This document shows positions 35,901-43,616 of a stretch of DNA of 43,616 bases, one piece after another. This DNA is from Acidobacteriota bacterium (lineage in GTDB: Bacteria; Acidobacteriota; Terriglobia; Bryobacterales; Bryobacteraceae). A program made the position numbers and the translations under genes. The notes under the pieces are model-generated. The model was given only the letters and a program-made list of their open reading frames with translations. It made no database searches and was not told where the DNA came from. Positions within the stretch are counted from its first letter, which is position 1. Each line of letters starts with the position of its first letter. Location: NCBI GenBank assembly GCA_016870995.1, contig VFZU01000041.1, positions 1-43,616 on the forward strand, read 5' to 3'.

Positions 35901-36449
35901 AACCTCAAGCTCAACACGATCTATGAACTTCCCTTCGGCCAAGGCCGCAAATGGGCTCTCCGCAACCCAGTCGTCAACGGCATCGCCGGCGGCTGGCGCA
36001 TCGGCATGATCCAAGCCTACACATCCGGCTTCCCGCTCGCCATCAGCCGCAACAACCCGCTCGTCATCTTCAACGGCACGACGCGCCCCACGATTAACTC
36101 TTATGACAACTGGCAGCCCAATTGGCAAAACGGCAGCTTCGATCCCGCCGTCGATCGCCGCCTGAACCGCGCTGCCTTCCCCACCCAGCCCATCAACTTC
36201 GGCAACACCACCCGCTTCAACCCCAGGCTGCGCGAGTTCCCGATCCTCAACGAAAACATCAGCGTCGGCAAAGCCTTCGCCATCCGCGAAAAGATTCGCC
36301 TCGATTTCCGCGCCGAAGCTTTCAACATGTTCAACCGCGTCCGCTTCGGCACCGGCAACACAAACCTCGACAACAACGCCTTCGGTGTCGTCGTTGACCA
36401 GTCCAATACTCAACGCCAGTTGCAGTTGGCGCTCAAGCTATACTTCTGA
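32979..36449 (+). CDS. TonB-dependent receptor, Oar-like, full length
   Basis: A 1156-residue outer-membrane receptor. The start is ATG 32979 (MKLLSAVLALASIALAQ, a clear signal peptide), not the TTG upstream. A CarbopepD_reg domain follows (GQISGVVTDSTGASVAGAQIRIL), then a plug with SLGGGQARAWNATMDG and EYGQAGGGVMTFVSKSGTNEYHG, and a large barrel ending QLQLALKLYF. It is the complete counterpart of the truncated receptor at 112-2226. The frame is intact. The next gene on the strand, a sensor kinase, is broken. It may be co-expressed with the divergent CobW gene but no shared operator is visible. Confidence 0.92.
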   Translation: MKLLSAVLALASIALAQTERGQISGVVTDSTGASVAGAQIRILNKATAAPVSLTSGTSGDYTAANLPPGEYRIEVTATGFKKFLQDNITLSASATVRIDAALQLGQVSETIEVTTAQAQVQTENARVSTAVSNKLVDELPLVVGGEMRNPFGLVAIAAEAKGSGTRLSLGGGQARAWNATMDGLSIATNRAADATEIAYTAPSLEAITEFAVDTNGFKAEYGQAGGGVMTFVSKSGTNEYHGNAFEFLRNDAMDARGFFAPRRAVYKQHDFGGTFGGPISIPKLYNGKNKTFLFFSFEGFRNRVGSTDAFFSVPTPEMFNGDFINLVDASNRRLQIYDPSTTRASGTGFVRDAFANNQIPLSRFSTFARQVLPFASPVKPNVAGITPGNINYIRNNYISQGGSLTTPTNKTSFKVDQNIGSKQRVGFFVNVTRFDNKLNNATPGLPEPLWAGQVSVFDTESYRLTHDYTATPNLINHFAWGANKFFKNSFSSNAGKPWKDKVCMKNAVDCNDNFPRLTFSEFSQWGAASFNGTEQPMYSIKNDTTWIKGKHTVKFGYAFDDQRANGFGQQDIMGAAQFSFLGTGVPGVTTYNSGSSFASFLLGEANGGNTETIRKITQFYRYHGLFFQDDWRISRKLIFNFGLRYDNTRPPISATDSYSDFTPDRPNPAVNGFPGALRFAGNGQGREGVRALVPSWNAGWGPRLSLAYSMNDKTTIRLGAGRSFSRVAVVGSSGHIAGFVGQYSFSSPNNGVTPAFRVDEGLPPYALPPQINPSFQNNQTVDYWNGQDAVRAPENITWTMSVQRQLNANTVLDVSYNASLGSHLPTSLLNFNQIPTNIYESFVSRFGATQANNILRAQVTAAAAVDAGVHPPYANFTNAAVQLNRTAGQALRPFPQYLNIQTGAREGDKSGHSTYHALVIKVDRRYSSGLTFNWSYAFSKLLTDSDSYGVEGSASQDHFNRRLEKSIGRDDQTHNLKLNTIYELPFGQGRKWALRNPVVNGIAGGWRIGMIQAYTSGFPLAISRNNPLVIFNGTTRPTINSYDNWQPNWQNGSFDPAVDRRLNRAAFPTQPINFGNTTRFNPRLREFPILNENISVGKAFAIREKIRLDFRAEAFNMFNRVRFGTGNTNLDNNAFGVVVDQSNTQRQLQLALKLYF

Positions 36450-36453
36450 GTAA

Positions 36454-38453
36454 TTGATCTTACTCAGATGCGGTGTGGTGTTTGTGAGTCTGATCGCGTC
36501 ATCGATCTACTCCTCAGCCCAGCCATTGCGAATTGGCTACGGTAACTTCCCGCCTTATAACTTTCGCAACGCCAGCAATCAGCCGGTGGGCTTCCAGATC
36601 GAAATCCTGAATCAAGCTGCCCGCAGATCAGGGATCGCTCTTGACTGGACTTATAGTCCAGGTGTTGGAATGGCCTGCCTGTCTTCGAACGCTTGTGACC
36701 TATGGGCCCAGGCATCGACCAGAATTACCCCAGAGCAAGGCATCGCTCTTTCCAAACCCTGGTGGGGACTTCATAAGTCCTTTCTGGTGACCCGGCCCGC
36801 GGACTTCCGCAAACCGTCCGACTTTCGCTCGCGCACACTCGCCTCCCTGTCCAGCTCGTCCATCCTCCGCGAAATTGGCAAGGAATCCCCAGCGGCCTCC
36901 ATCGCAACCTTCCCATCGCGCGCCATCGCGCTCCAGGCACTTTGCAGGGGGCAGGTCGATGGCTATTTCGACTCCACCGCCGAGCTCATTCAGCTTTCCC
37001 TCAGCCGCCCGCCAGATTGCCAGACCTCTTCCTTACACCTGATCCCAGCCCGGACAACCACACCGTTTGGCTTGGCTGCCCGGTCCATGCACGAGTCCTC
37101 AATGCAAAGACTCCGATCAGAAATCGACGCCATGTCGATCGATGGAACCCTAATGGAGATCGCTTCGCATTACATGCTCTTTGCAGATCTGGAGTCTTAC
37201 GTCTCCTATAGCCAAACTCAGAACTTGCTCCGACGCAATACTCTCATCTACATAGCCACCGGCCTTTGCATTATTTCCCTCCTCGCCGCCTATTTCGTTT
37301 ACAGACTCAAGCTCAGTAACCTCCGCCTCGCTGAGGCGCTCGACCGGGCCGAAGCCTCCAATCGCTCCAAGCGCGAGTTCCTCACCATGATAGCCACGAG
37401 CTCCGCACCCCCATGACTGGAATCCTCGGTATGATCCAACTGGCCACTTAAGAGCCAGAGCACAACCAACGGACTGACTTCCTCACCTCGGCACGCAAGG
37501 CGGCAGATTCTCTACTCGTTATCCTCAACGACATTCTCGATTACTCCAAAGCCCGCTCCGGCAAACTCGAAATCAAGCCCGCCTCCTTCGATCTCCGTCA
37601 CATGCTCGATGACATCCCCGGCTTGTTCGAACCTTCCCTTTCCGGAAAACCGGTGAGGCTTTCTATCGAGATTGACCCCGCTCTACCCAACTTCATCCTT
37701 GGAGATTCTGTCCGGCTCCGTCAGATCCTTGTAAACATCCTTGGCAATGCCGTCAAGTTCACCCACCAGGGGGAGATCCGGTTCTCCGCATCGGCCATCG
37801 ACAACCGCCTTCGCTTCGAAATCTCAGATACAGGCATTGGGATTCCGCCCTCAGAGCTTTCGTCGATTTTTGAAGCCTTCACCCAGGTCCATCACTCAGA
37901 CACCAAACTATACGGCAGCACTGGTCTCGGTCTTAGCATTGCCAATCAACTGGCACAACTCATGGGCAATTCCATTTCGGCTTCCAGCCAACTTGCCAAA
38001 GGCAGCACCTTCATTGTCGAGATCCCCTTTAGCCCAGCTTCTGCACCACCAACCACCACCAAAGCTCCACAAATCAGTGCAAAGCTGACCGGCCGCAGAA
38101 TCCTGCTTGCTAAGGACAACCCAACCAATCAGCGCCTATTCACAGTTCTGCTCCAAAAACAGGGTTGCCTGGTTCAGGTTGCGGAGAATGGTACGCAAGC
38201 CATCGAGATGTTCACAACTGCCCAGTTCGACATCGTCCTCATGGATGTTCAGATGCCGATCATGGATGGCCTTGAGGCCACTCGCATACTCCGTTCGCAA
38301 TCCCAGGTCCCCATTCTTGGCCTCACAGCCCACGCATCAGAGTCAGACCAACAAGCCTGCATCACCGCCGGAATGAATGCCGTCCTTACAAAACCTGTCG
38401 ACACTCAGAGGTTGTTTAGTCACATTCAGCAGCTGGTAACAAATAAATCCTGA
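36454..38453 (+). pseudogene. Hybrid histidine kinase with periplasmic-binding sensor, doubly broken
   Basis: The intact ancestor would be a sensor kinase with a signal peptide, a type 3 solute-binding sensor (PLRIGYGNFPPYNFRNASNQ to about residue 255), a membrane helix (LIYIATGLCIISLLAAYFVY), HisKA, HATPase_c (N box NILGNAVKFT, G boxes DTGIGIPPSE and GSTGLGLSI) and a receiver domain. A one-base loss near 37390 shifts the frame just before the H box: ATG-ATA-GCC replaces the expected Met-Ile-Ser-His-Glu-Leu-Arg. A second lesion in the restored frame is TAA at 37449-37451. The receiver has its phospho-acceptor (VLMDVQMP) but its acidic pocket reads LLAKDN instead of LLAEDN. The TTG start at 36454 is the only option near the front. 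Confidence 0.88.
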
Positions 38454-38507
38454 TTTGGACCACACCAAAGTCACTCCGGCGCGTCCTTTAGTCTGATCCA
38501 GAGCCGC

Positions 38508-40193
38508 ATGCCGCAGTCCAAACCCTCAATTTCCCCTCAGGGCCCCATCCTCCGCGCCATTGAAACCGAGATGGAACGCAATTGGAATGCTTTCCAAAAG
38601 ATGCCGACCCCACCGTTCTATCTTGCTTACGAAGTCACCGAGTATGACACCATCAGTGCCGCCGGCAGCTTCGGCACACTGACGGACTCTTCCACCGGAC
38701 GCACCCGCAACCTCGACATCGACCTCCGCGTAGGTTCGCCCAAGCTCGACAACTACCATCCGGTGCGCGGCAACACCTTAATCATGCTGGACAACTTCAA
38801 CCCGGTTACAATCCCCATTGAAGATGACCCAGCCGCCATTCGTTCTGCAATCTGGTACCAAACCGACCAGCGCTACAAGCGCTCGATCGAGCAATGGATC
38901 GCGATTCAGACCAACGTCAAGGTCAAGGCCGAAAACACCGACAAAGCGCCAGACTTCTCTTCCGGTCCCACCGAGAAGTTCATTGAGCCGATTGTCAAAC
39001 TCTCCGCAGTCGACCGTAAAGCCTGGGAATTGAAAGTCCGTACTTACACCAAACCTTTCAAGCGCTACGGCAACATTTACCAGGCCGACGCCCGGATCAG
39101 CGCCAGCATCGAAACGCGCACCTTCGTCAACTCCGAAGGCAGCCGCATCCAAACCTCGCAACCGTTCTATCGCCTCTCCATCAATGTGTTCGCCAAGGCC
39201 GACGACGGCATGGAGCTTCCCAAATCCGAATCCTGGTTCAGCACAACCCTCGCTGGCCTTCCCTCAGACGAAGAAGTTCTAGCCCGCGTCAACCAGATGG
39301 CCAAAGATCTGATGGCGCTGAAACTCGCCCCGGTCATGGAACCCTACACCGGCCCGGCAATCCTCTCCCCGCGTGCAACAGGCGTCTTCTTCCACGAAAT
39401 CTTCGGCCATCGCATTGAAGGCCAGCGTGCCAAGAACGAAGATGACGGTCAAACCTTCAAAGACAAAGTCGGCCAAAAGATTCTGCCCGAGTTCCTCAGC
39501 GTTTACTCCGATCCAACCCTCACCAAGCTGGGCAAAACCGAGCTCTCCGGCTGTTACCGTTACGACAACCAGGGCATCAAGGCCCGCCGCGTTTCGGTCG
39601 TCGAAAAGGGCATCTTCAAAAACTACCTGATGTCCCGCACCCCGATCGAAGGCTTTGCAGAATCAAACGGCCACGGCCGACGACAGGCCGGGTACAACGT
39701 CGAAGCCCGCCAATCCAACCTCATCATCGTCGCAAGCGAAGCAGTCTCTCGCGAAGAGCTGAAGAAGAAACTCACCGACGAAGTTACCAAGGCCAAACTT
39801 CCCTACGGTCTCTTCTTCGATGACGTCCAGGGCGGCTTTACTCTTCCCGGCCGGGAACGTCCAAACTCATTTACTGTCATCCCAGTCATGACCTACCGTA
39901 TCTATCCCGATGGCCGCGAAGAACTCGTCCGCGGCGTCGATTTGATCGGCACCCCCCTCACCACGTTTGGCAAGATCACTGCCGCAGCCAACGACCCTTC
40001 TGTCTTCAACGGTATCTGCGGCGCAACTTCAGGAGGAGTCCCCGTGAGTGCTGGCGGCCCCTCGCTTTTAGTCAGCCAGGTTGAGATCCAAAAGAAGCCC
40101 AAATCTCAGGAACGCTCCCCCATTCTTCCGCCACCCTTCGACGACCCTAATATTGGTACCTGGCGTGAACTCATTTTCGGAGGTAATTACTAA
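38508..40193 (+). CDS. TldD-type metalloprotease subunit
   Basis: A 561-residue protein of the TldD/PmbA family (peptidase U62 type). The metal motif HEIFGH is at 296-301, with further family blocks FAESNGHGRRQAGYNVEARQSN and GGFTLPGRERPNSFTVIPVMTYRIYPDG. TldD works with TldE as a heterodimer whose active site lies on TldD. No clear signal peptide is present, although its partner below has one; a longer N-terminus could start at a non-standard codon, as no stop occurs in frame back to 38454. The next gene overlaps by one base (TAATG), so the two are co-translated. It follows the broken kinase gene after 54 bases. Confidence 0.9.
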   Translation: MPQSKPSISPQGPILRAIETEMERNWNAFQKMPTPPFYLAYEVTEYDTISAAGSFGTLTDSSTGRTRNLDIDLRVGSPKLDNYHPVRGNTLIMLDNFNPVTIPIEDDPAAIRSAIWYQTDQRYKRSIEQWIAIQTNVKVKAENTDKAPDFSSGPTEKFIEPIVKLSAVDRKAWELKVRTYTKPFKRYGNIYQADARISASIETRTFVNSEGSRIQTSQPFYRLSINVFAKADDGMELPKSESWFSTTLAGLPSDEEVLARVNQMAKDLMALKLAPVMEPYTGPAILSPRATGVFFHEIFGHRIEGQRAKNEDDGQTFKDKVGQKILPEFLSVYSDPTLTKLGKTELSGCYRYDNQGIKARRVSVVEKGIFKNYLMSRTPIEGFAESNGHGRRQAGYNVEARQSNLIIVASEAVSREELKKKLTDEVTKAKLPYGLFFDDVQGGFTLPGRERPNSFTVIPVMTYRIYPDGREELVRGVDLIGTPLTTFGKITAAANDPSVFNGICGATSGGVPVSAGGPSLLVSQVEIQKKPKSQERSPILPPPFDDPNIGTWRELIFGGNY

Positions 40194-41950
40194 TGCGTCG
40201 CCGTTCTTTCCTTGCCTCCTCGGCAATCCTGCCAGCAATCTCCCAAGCAGCACTGCCCGAGGACACTCTCCTCAAAGCGATGCGTGACGAGCTCAAGCGT
40301 TCGCTCAAGAAACTGCAGCTCGAAAACCTCGAAAAGCCCTACTTCCTAAGCTACCGCATCACCGAGACCACAACGGTCAGCGCCTCAGCCAGCTTCGGTG
40401 CGCTCAGCAGTTCCGGCGAGTCTCGTCGGCGCCTTCTCGCTACCGAGTGCCGCGTCGGCAACTACACGCAGGACAACACGAACTTCTATTCCGCCCGCAC
40501 TGCTTTTTCGGGGGTCATCCGTATCCAGGCCAACTTCGGTTCCAGCCTTTCCCTCGATGACGATTACGATGAGTTCCGCCGCCAGTTCTGGCTCTCCACA
40601 GACAGTGCCTACAAACAAGCCCTCGACGATCTCGCCAAAAAGCGGGCTGCTCTGGAAAACCGCACCCGTACTGGCGCACCGAGCGCCGACTTCTCTAAAG
40701 AAGAGGTTGTCGAAGTCACGTTAAACAAACCGGTCGACTTCCCCACCAAGGCTAAGGCCGAAGCTCTCGTCAAGCAACTCTCCGCACTTTTCCGCGACTC
40801 CGCACACATCGACAACTCGGGTGTCCGCCTGGATTGTACGAACATCCTCACGCGCTTCACCTCTTCGGAAGGCACGGAGTTCTGGAGAAATGAGCCCGGG
40901 ATCATGCTCAACTGGTATGCCGAAACCCAAGCCACCGACGGCATGCCCATCACTGATGTCGAATCCCTCTACGTCGACTCGATGTCTGCTCTTCCCTCCT
41001 TCGAAGAACTCTCCAAACGGATCAAGGCCTTCCAGCAAAGGCTGAAGAACCTCCGCGAGGCGAAAACTCTCAGCCGTTACGCTGGCCCTGTGCTGTTTGA
41101 AGGCCAGGCAGCAGCAGAGCTTTTTGCGCAAGGCTTTGCCACAGCGCTCTTGGGCAATCCACGCATCGTCGTCGACGACCAGCGCTTCGAAGGCATGTTT
41201 GCTGCCTCCGCCGGCGTCTTTACCGACAAAATCTCAACCCGCGTTCTGCCCAGCCACATGAAAGTCACTGACGACCCAACCCGCAAGGATTTCTCGGGCT
41301 CTTACCCCGTCGACGAGGAGGGCGTTAAGGCCAAGCCCACCATCGTCGTTCAAGGCGGCATTCTCAAGCGCCTGCTCAATTCTCGTGCGCTTGTGCCGGG
41401 CGTAACTGACTCAACAGCCAGCCGCCGCGCCTCGGGCGTTGCACCATCGAACCTCATCGTTGAATCCACCAAAGCCAAACCCCTCGCGGAACTCAAGCAG
41501 GAAATGCTCCAAATCGTCAAAGACCGTGGCATCGAGTTTGGCGTCATCGTCCGCAGAATGGCCAATCCCGCGGACCAGTTTGCCCGACCGCGAGGACGCA
41601 CAGTGATCTTCACCAGTGGCGCAGCTGGCCAATCCGTCCAGCTCAGCCCCGTGATTGAAGCCTTCAAGATCTTCCCCGATGGCCGTGAAGAGCTCATTCG
41701 CAACATCGAGATCTCCAGCTTCACCACCGCAGCCTTCCGCGACCTTGCCGGCGTCTCCACTGAAGCTGCTCCATACACAGCGCAGTTCCGCAACCTACGC
41801 CCCAACCCCTTCGTTGGCGGACCCATTTCCCTCGCCCGCATTCTGGTCACCTATTCGGTGCCCTCGATGCTATTCGAAGACATCACGCTGCAGCAGCCAG
41901 CGGGAGAAATTCCCAAGCTGCCGTTTATCGCTCACCCAAGCTTTGCCTAA
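40193..41950 (+). CDS. TldE-like partner of the TldD-type protease
   Basis: A 585-residue TldD/PmbA-family protein that resembles its upstream neighbour along most of its length (SYRITETTTVSASASFGAL versus AYEVTEYDTISAAGSFGTL; FKIFPDGREELIRNIEI versus YRIYPDGREELVRGVDL). The segment that should hold HExxxH reads AAAELFAQGFATALLGNP, so the metal site is lost, as in TldE. MRRRSFLASSAILPAISQAA is a twin-arginine-like signal, so the dimer may act in the periplasm. The gene starts inside the upstream stop codon (TAATG). It probably arose by duplication and specialised as the regulatory subunit. Confidence 0.88.
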   Translation: MRRRSFLASSAILPAISQAALPEDTLLKAMRDELKRSLKKLQLENLEKPYFLSYRITETTTVSASASFGALSSSGESRRRLLATECRVGNYTQDNTNFYSARTAFSGVIRIQANFGSSLSLDDDYDEFRRQFWLSTDSAYKQALDDLAKKRAALENRTRTGAPSADFSKEEVVEVTLNKPVDFPTKAKAEALVKQLSALFRDSAHIDNSGVRLDCTNILTRFTSSEGTEFWRNEPGIMLNWYAETQATDGMPITDVESLYVDSMSALPSFEELSKRIKAFQQRLKNLREAKTLSRYAGPVLFEGQAAAELFAQGFATALLGNPRIVVDDQRFEGMFAASAGVFTDKISTRVLPSHMKVTDDPTRKDFSGSYPVDEEGVKAKPTIVVQGGILKRLLNSRALVPGVTDSTASRRASGVAPSNLIVESTKAKPLAELKQEMLQIVKDRGIEFGVIVRRMANPADQFARPRGRTVIFTSGAAGQSVQLSPVIEAFKIFPDGREELIRNIEISSFTTAAFRDLAGVSTEAAPYTAQFRNLRPNPFVGGPISLARILVTYSVPSMLFEDITLQQPAGEIPKLPFIAHPSFA

Positions 41951-42009
41951 TTGACAAGATTCTTACTCCATCGAAACAAAACTGTGAAAGAATCACGATC
42001 TAGAAGACT

Positions 42010-43275
42010 ATGCAACGTCGAGTCATGGCCTTTATTCTTGCGGGCGGCAAAGGCACCCGGCTTTATCCCTTAACCAAAGAACGGGCCAAGCCCGCCGTGC
42101 CCTTCGGAGGCCGTTATCGCATCTGCGACTTCGTTCTTTCGAATTTCGTCAATTCAGGCATCTATTCGATTTACGTCCTGATCCAATTCAAGAGCCAGTC
42201 TCTGCTCCAGCACTTGCGCGACGGCTGGGAATTCTCAGGCCTGCTGAAGAACCACTTCTGCATCCCGGTTCCGGCCCAAATGCGGTCTCCCGGTGAAAGC
42301 TGGTATCGAGGCACGGCGGACGCCATCTATCAGAACGTCAACCTGATCGAGCAAGCCGAGCCCGATGTCATCGCCATCTTCGGCGCAGACCACATCTACC
42401 GTATGAACATCCGCGAGTTGATCGAGTTCCATATCGACAAAGGGTCTGACGCTACCATCGCCGCCATCCCGGTTGAAAAGAAGTACGCCAGCGAGTTTGG
42501 CGTCATCGAAGCCGCTCCAGGCGGTTCCATCATCGGCTTCCATGAGAAGAACCCCGATGCGCCAACCATGCCAGGCGACCCAACACGCGTTTACGCCTCG
42601 ATGGGCAACTATGTTTTCTCGACAGGCCTGCTGCTCAAGGAGCTATACGCCGACGCCGAAGACCCCAACTCTTCTCACGATTTTGGTCGCGACATCCTGC
42701 CACGCCTTGTCGGCAAGGTTCCAATGTACGCCTACGACTTCCAACGAAACCACATCCCCGGCGACCCCACCGACCAGGAACCCTACTGGCGCGACGTCGG
42801 CACCATCGACAGCTATTACGAAGCCTCGATGGACCTCCGCAGCGTCCATCCGCAACTGAACCTCTACAACCGCAACTGGCCCCTCCGCACGGCCGGCTAC
42901 GAAGACCCACCAGCCAAGTTCACCTTCGATGAGAACCAGGTTCGCGGTTCCGCTGTAGATTCCATCGTCTCCGGCGGCTCGATCATCTCGGGCGGCGCGA
43001 TCCGCAACTGCATCATCGGCAGAGGTGTCAAGGTTATGGGAGGGGCTGAAGTCGACGATTCGATCATCTTCGACAACTGCGAAATCGGCCGCGGCGCCAA
43101 GATCAAGCGGGCGATCCTCGACAAGAACGTCAGAGTCCCCGATGGCACCAAAATCGGCTACGATCTCGAATCCGACAAGAAGCTCTACTCTGTAACTGAA
43201 TCGGGCATCGTGGTGGTCGAAGGCCGCCGCTCGCGAGTCGACGTCAGCTCGATGCAAATCGCTCGGCGCTACTAG
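42010..43275 (+). CDS. glgC: Glucose-1-phosphate adenylyltransferase
   Basis: A 421-residue ADP-glucose synthase, the committed step of bacterial glycogen synthesis. The nucleotide-binding motif is FILAGGKGTRLYPLTKERAKPAVPFGG, the substrate loops include WYRGTADAIYQN and FGADHIYRMN, and the C-terminal left-handed beta-helix is seen in GGSIISGGAIRNCIIGRGVKVMG. Length and motifs are normal. It follows the TldE-like gene after 59 bases with no visible terminator, and no other glycogen gene is in the window. A diverged copy of its last 51 codons lies 93 bases downstream. Confidence 0.95.
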   Translation: MQRRVMAFILAGGKGTRLYPLTKERAKPAVPFGGRYRICDFVLSNFVNSGIYSIYVLIQFKSQSLLQHLRDGWEFSGLLKNHFCIPVPAQMRSPGESWYRGTADAIYQNVNLIEQAEPDVIAIFGADHIYRMNIRELIEFHIDKGSDATIAAIPVEKKYASEFGVIEAAPGGSIIGFHEKNPDAPTMPGDPTRVYASMGNYVFSTGLLLKELYADAEDPNSSHDFGRDILPRLVGKVPMYAYDFQRNHIPGDPTDQEPYWRDVGTIDSYYEASMDLRSVHPQLNLYNRNWPLRTAGYEDPPAKFTFDENQVRGSAVDSIVSGGSIISGGAIRNCIIGRGVKVMGGAEVDDSIIFDNCEIGRGAKIKRAILDKNVRVPDGTKIGYDLESDKKLYSVTESGIVVVEGRRSRVDVSSMQIARRY

Positions 43276-43368
43276 CTGCTGGAACGGCAAGCGCGGCCGG
43301 ACAAACGCTGGACTGAAGCAGACAATTCAAAGCTCTTCGACTAATGCAACGTTGGCCCTCATGCCATG

Positions 43369-43521
43369 ATCCAGCGTCCGCTCCTCGACAAGATCGTCAG
43401 AATCCCAGATGGCACCAAGACCGGCTATGATCTCGAATCCGACAAGAAACTGTACTTTGTAGCTGAGTCGGGCATAGTGGTAGTCAAAGGTCGCCGGTCC
43501 CGTGTCGACGTCAGCTCAATG
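43369..43521 (+). pseudogene. Partial diverged duplicate of the glgC 3' end
   Basis: The 153 bases match 43102-43254 of glgC without gaps and encode the same beta-helix tail (PDGTKTGYDLESDKKLYFV) with several substitutions. The copy stops at the insertion-sequence end at 43522, so the C-terminal codons are replaced. The divergence shows that the copy is not recent, while the cut at the insertion sequence may be. Confidence 0.85.
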
Positions 43522-43616
43522 TGTTCCGCTCCGGACGTGGTGGACAGCGCGTTGGGAGTGAATTATTGCCATTGAATCACGCAGCAATTTTGAATTCAAC
43601 AGAAAAATCGCGACGA
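43522..43616 (+). mobile_element. End of an insertion sequence (right window edge)
   Basis: These 95 bases equal the reverse complement of 17-111. The element starts TGTTCCGCTCCGG and continues past the window. The two copies point away from each other. Confidence 0.7.

Noticed and set aside
34059-36413. Antisense frames of 200-260 codons opposite the full-length receptor.
   Set aside because: Same reason: the receptor frame is continuous, with signal peptide and family motifs, and the antisense products are low-complexity Val/Gly/Glu-rich.
1-43616. A circular replicon or a linear replicon with terminal inverted repeats.
   Set aside because: The repeats are inverted, so the ends cannot circularise by overlap, and both abut interrupted genes, which fits insertion-sequence copies better than telomeres. 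The gene content is chromosomal.
1-43616. CRISPR arrays or riboswitches.
   Set aside because: No regularly spaced direct repeats of array type and no recognisable riboswitch cores were seen by eye on either strand.

Overview
The window looks like a contig from a soil-type Acidobacteriota, probably close to the Solibacter/Bryobacter group. The family content points there: three Oar-like TonB-dependent receptors with an N-terminal carboxypeptidase-regulatory (CarbopepD_reg) fold, a VWFA-related acidobacterial protein, an ADOP/MacB-type permease of about 800 residues, a CadC-like winged-helix/PD40 regulator and a sulfatase/GH43 pair. The GC-rich codon usage also fits. No database was consulted, so the taxonomic call is inference from gene families.

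Layout. Bases 1-111 and 43522-43616 are the same sequence in opposite orientation and abut interrupted genes, so both window ends probably lie in copies of one insertion sequence. Next come a wrecked TonB receptor (112-2226), a VWFA-domain protein, a permease gene split by an amber codon, a small unknown gene, a dienelactone-hydrolase-like protein and a MoxR ATPase (4275-9125, minus strand). A LysM protein, a cysteine-less ArsC/Spx-like protein, a DUF2007-like protein and comM follow. A compact plus-strand operon (12277-17638) encodes carotenoid synthesis (prenyl synthase, crtI, crtB), then a membrane-anchored molybdopterin oxidoreductase and a PlsC-like acyltransferase, with a cytochrome/copper-monooxygenase-like protein just behind.

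The most unusual part is 19001-28617. An intact tRNA-Val(CAC) gene is followed by two tandem elements, 7971 and 1568 bp per repeat unit, each ending in a 47-bp copy of the tRNA 3' half. Both elements share a left end (a tRNA terminator hairpin plus a doubled CGTATCAAAAC motif) and a right end (the same doubled motif plus a covarying hairpin). This is the arrangement of core and arm sites used by a tyrosine recombinase, yet neither element encodes a recombinase. The large one carries a TonB receptor, an FAD oxidoreductase and a CadC-like regulator. The small one carries only an UPF0175/DUF3368 toxin-antitoxin pair. The large one keeps the last codons of that toxin gene beside its right end, so both seem to derive from a toxin-antitoxin-bearing ancestor. 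I read them as a family of non-autonomous tRNA-targeting cargo elements mobilised in trans.

Beyond the elements, a sulfatase and GH43-like glycosidase pair (28716-31497), a CobW-family GTPase, a full-length TonB receptor, a doubly broken hybrid histidine kinase (36454-38453), a TldD/TldE-like pair and glgC follow. A diverged partial copy of the glgC 3' end sits immediately before the right-hand insertion-sequence end. Three large genes (receptor, permease, kinase) carry disabling mutations while their neighbours are intact, which suggests ongoing gene decay.
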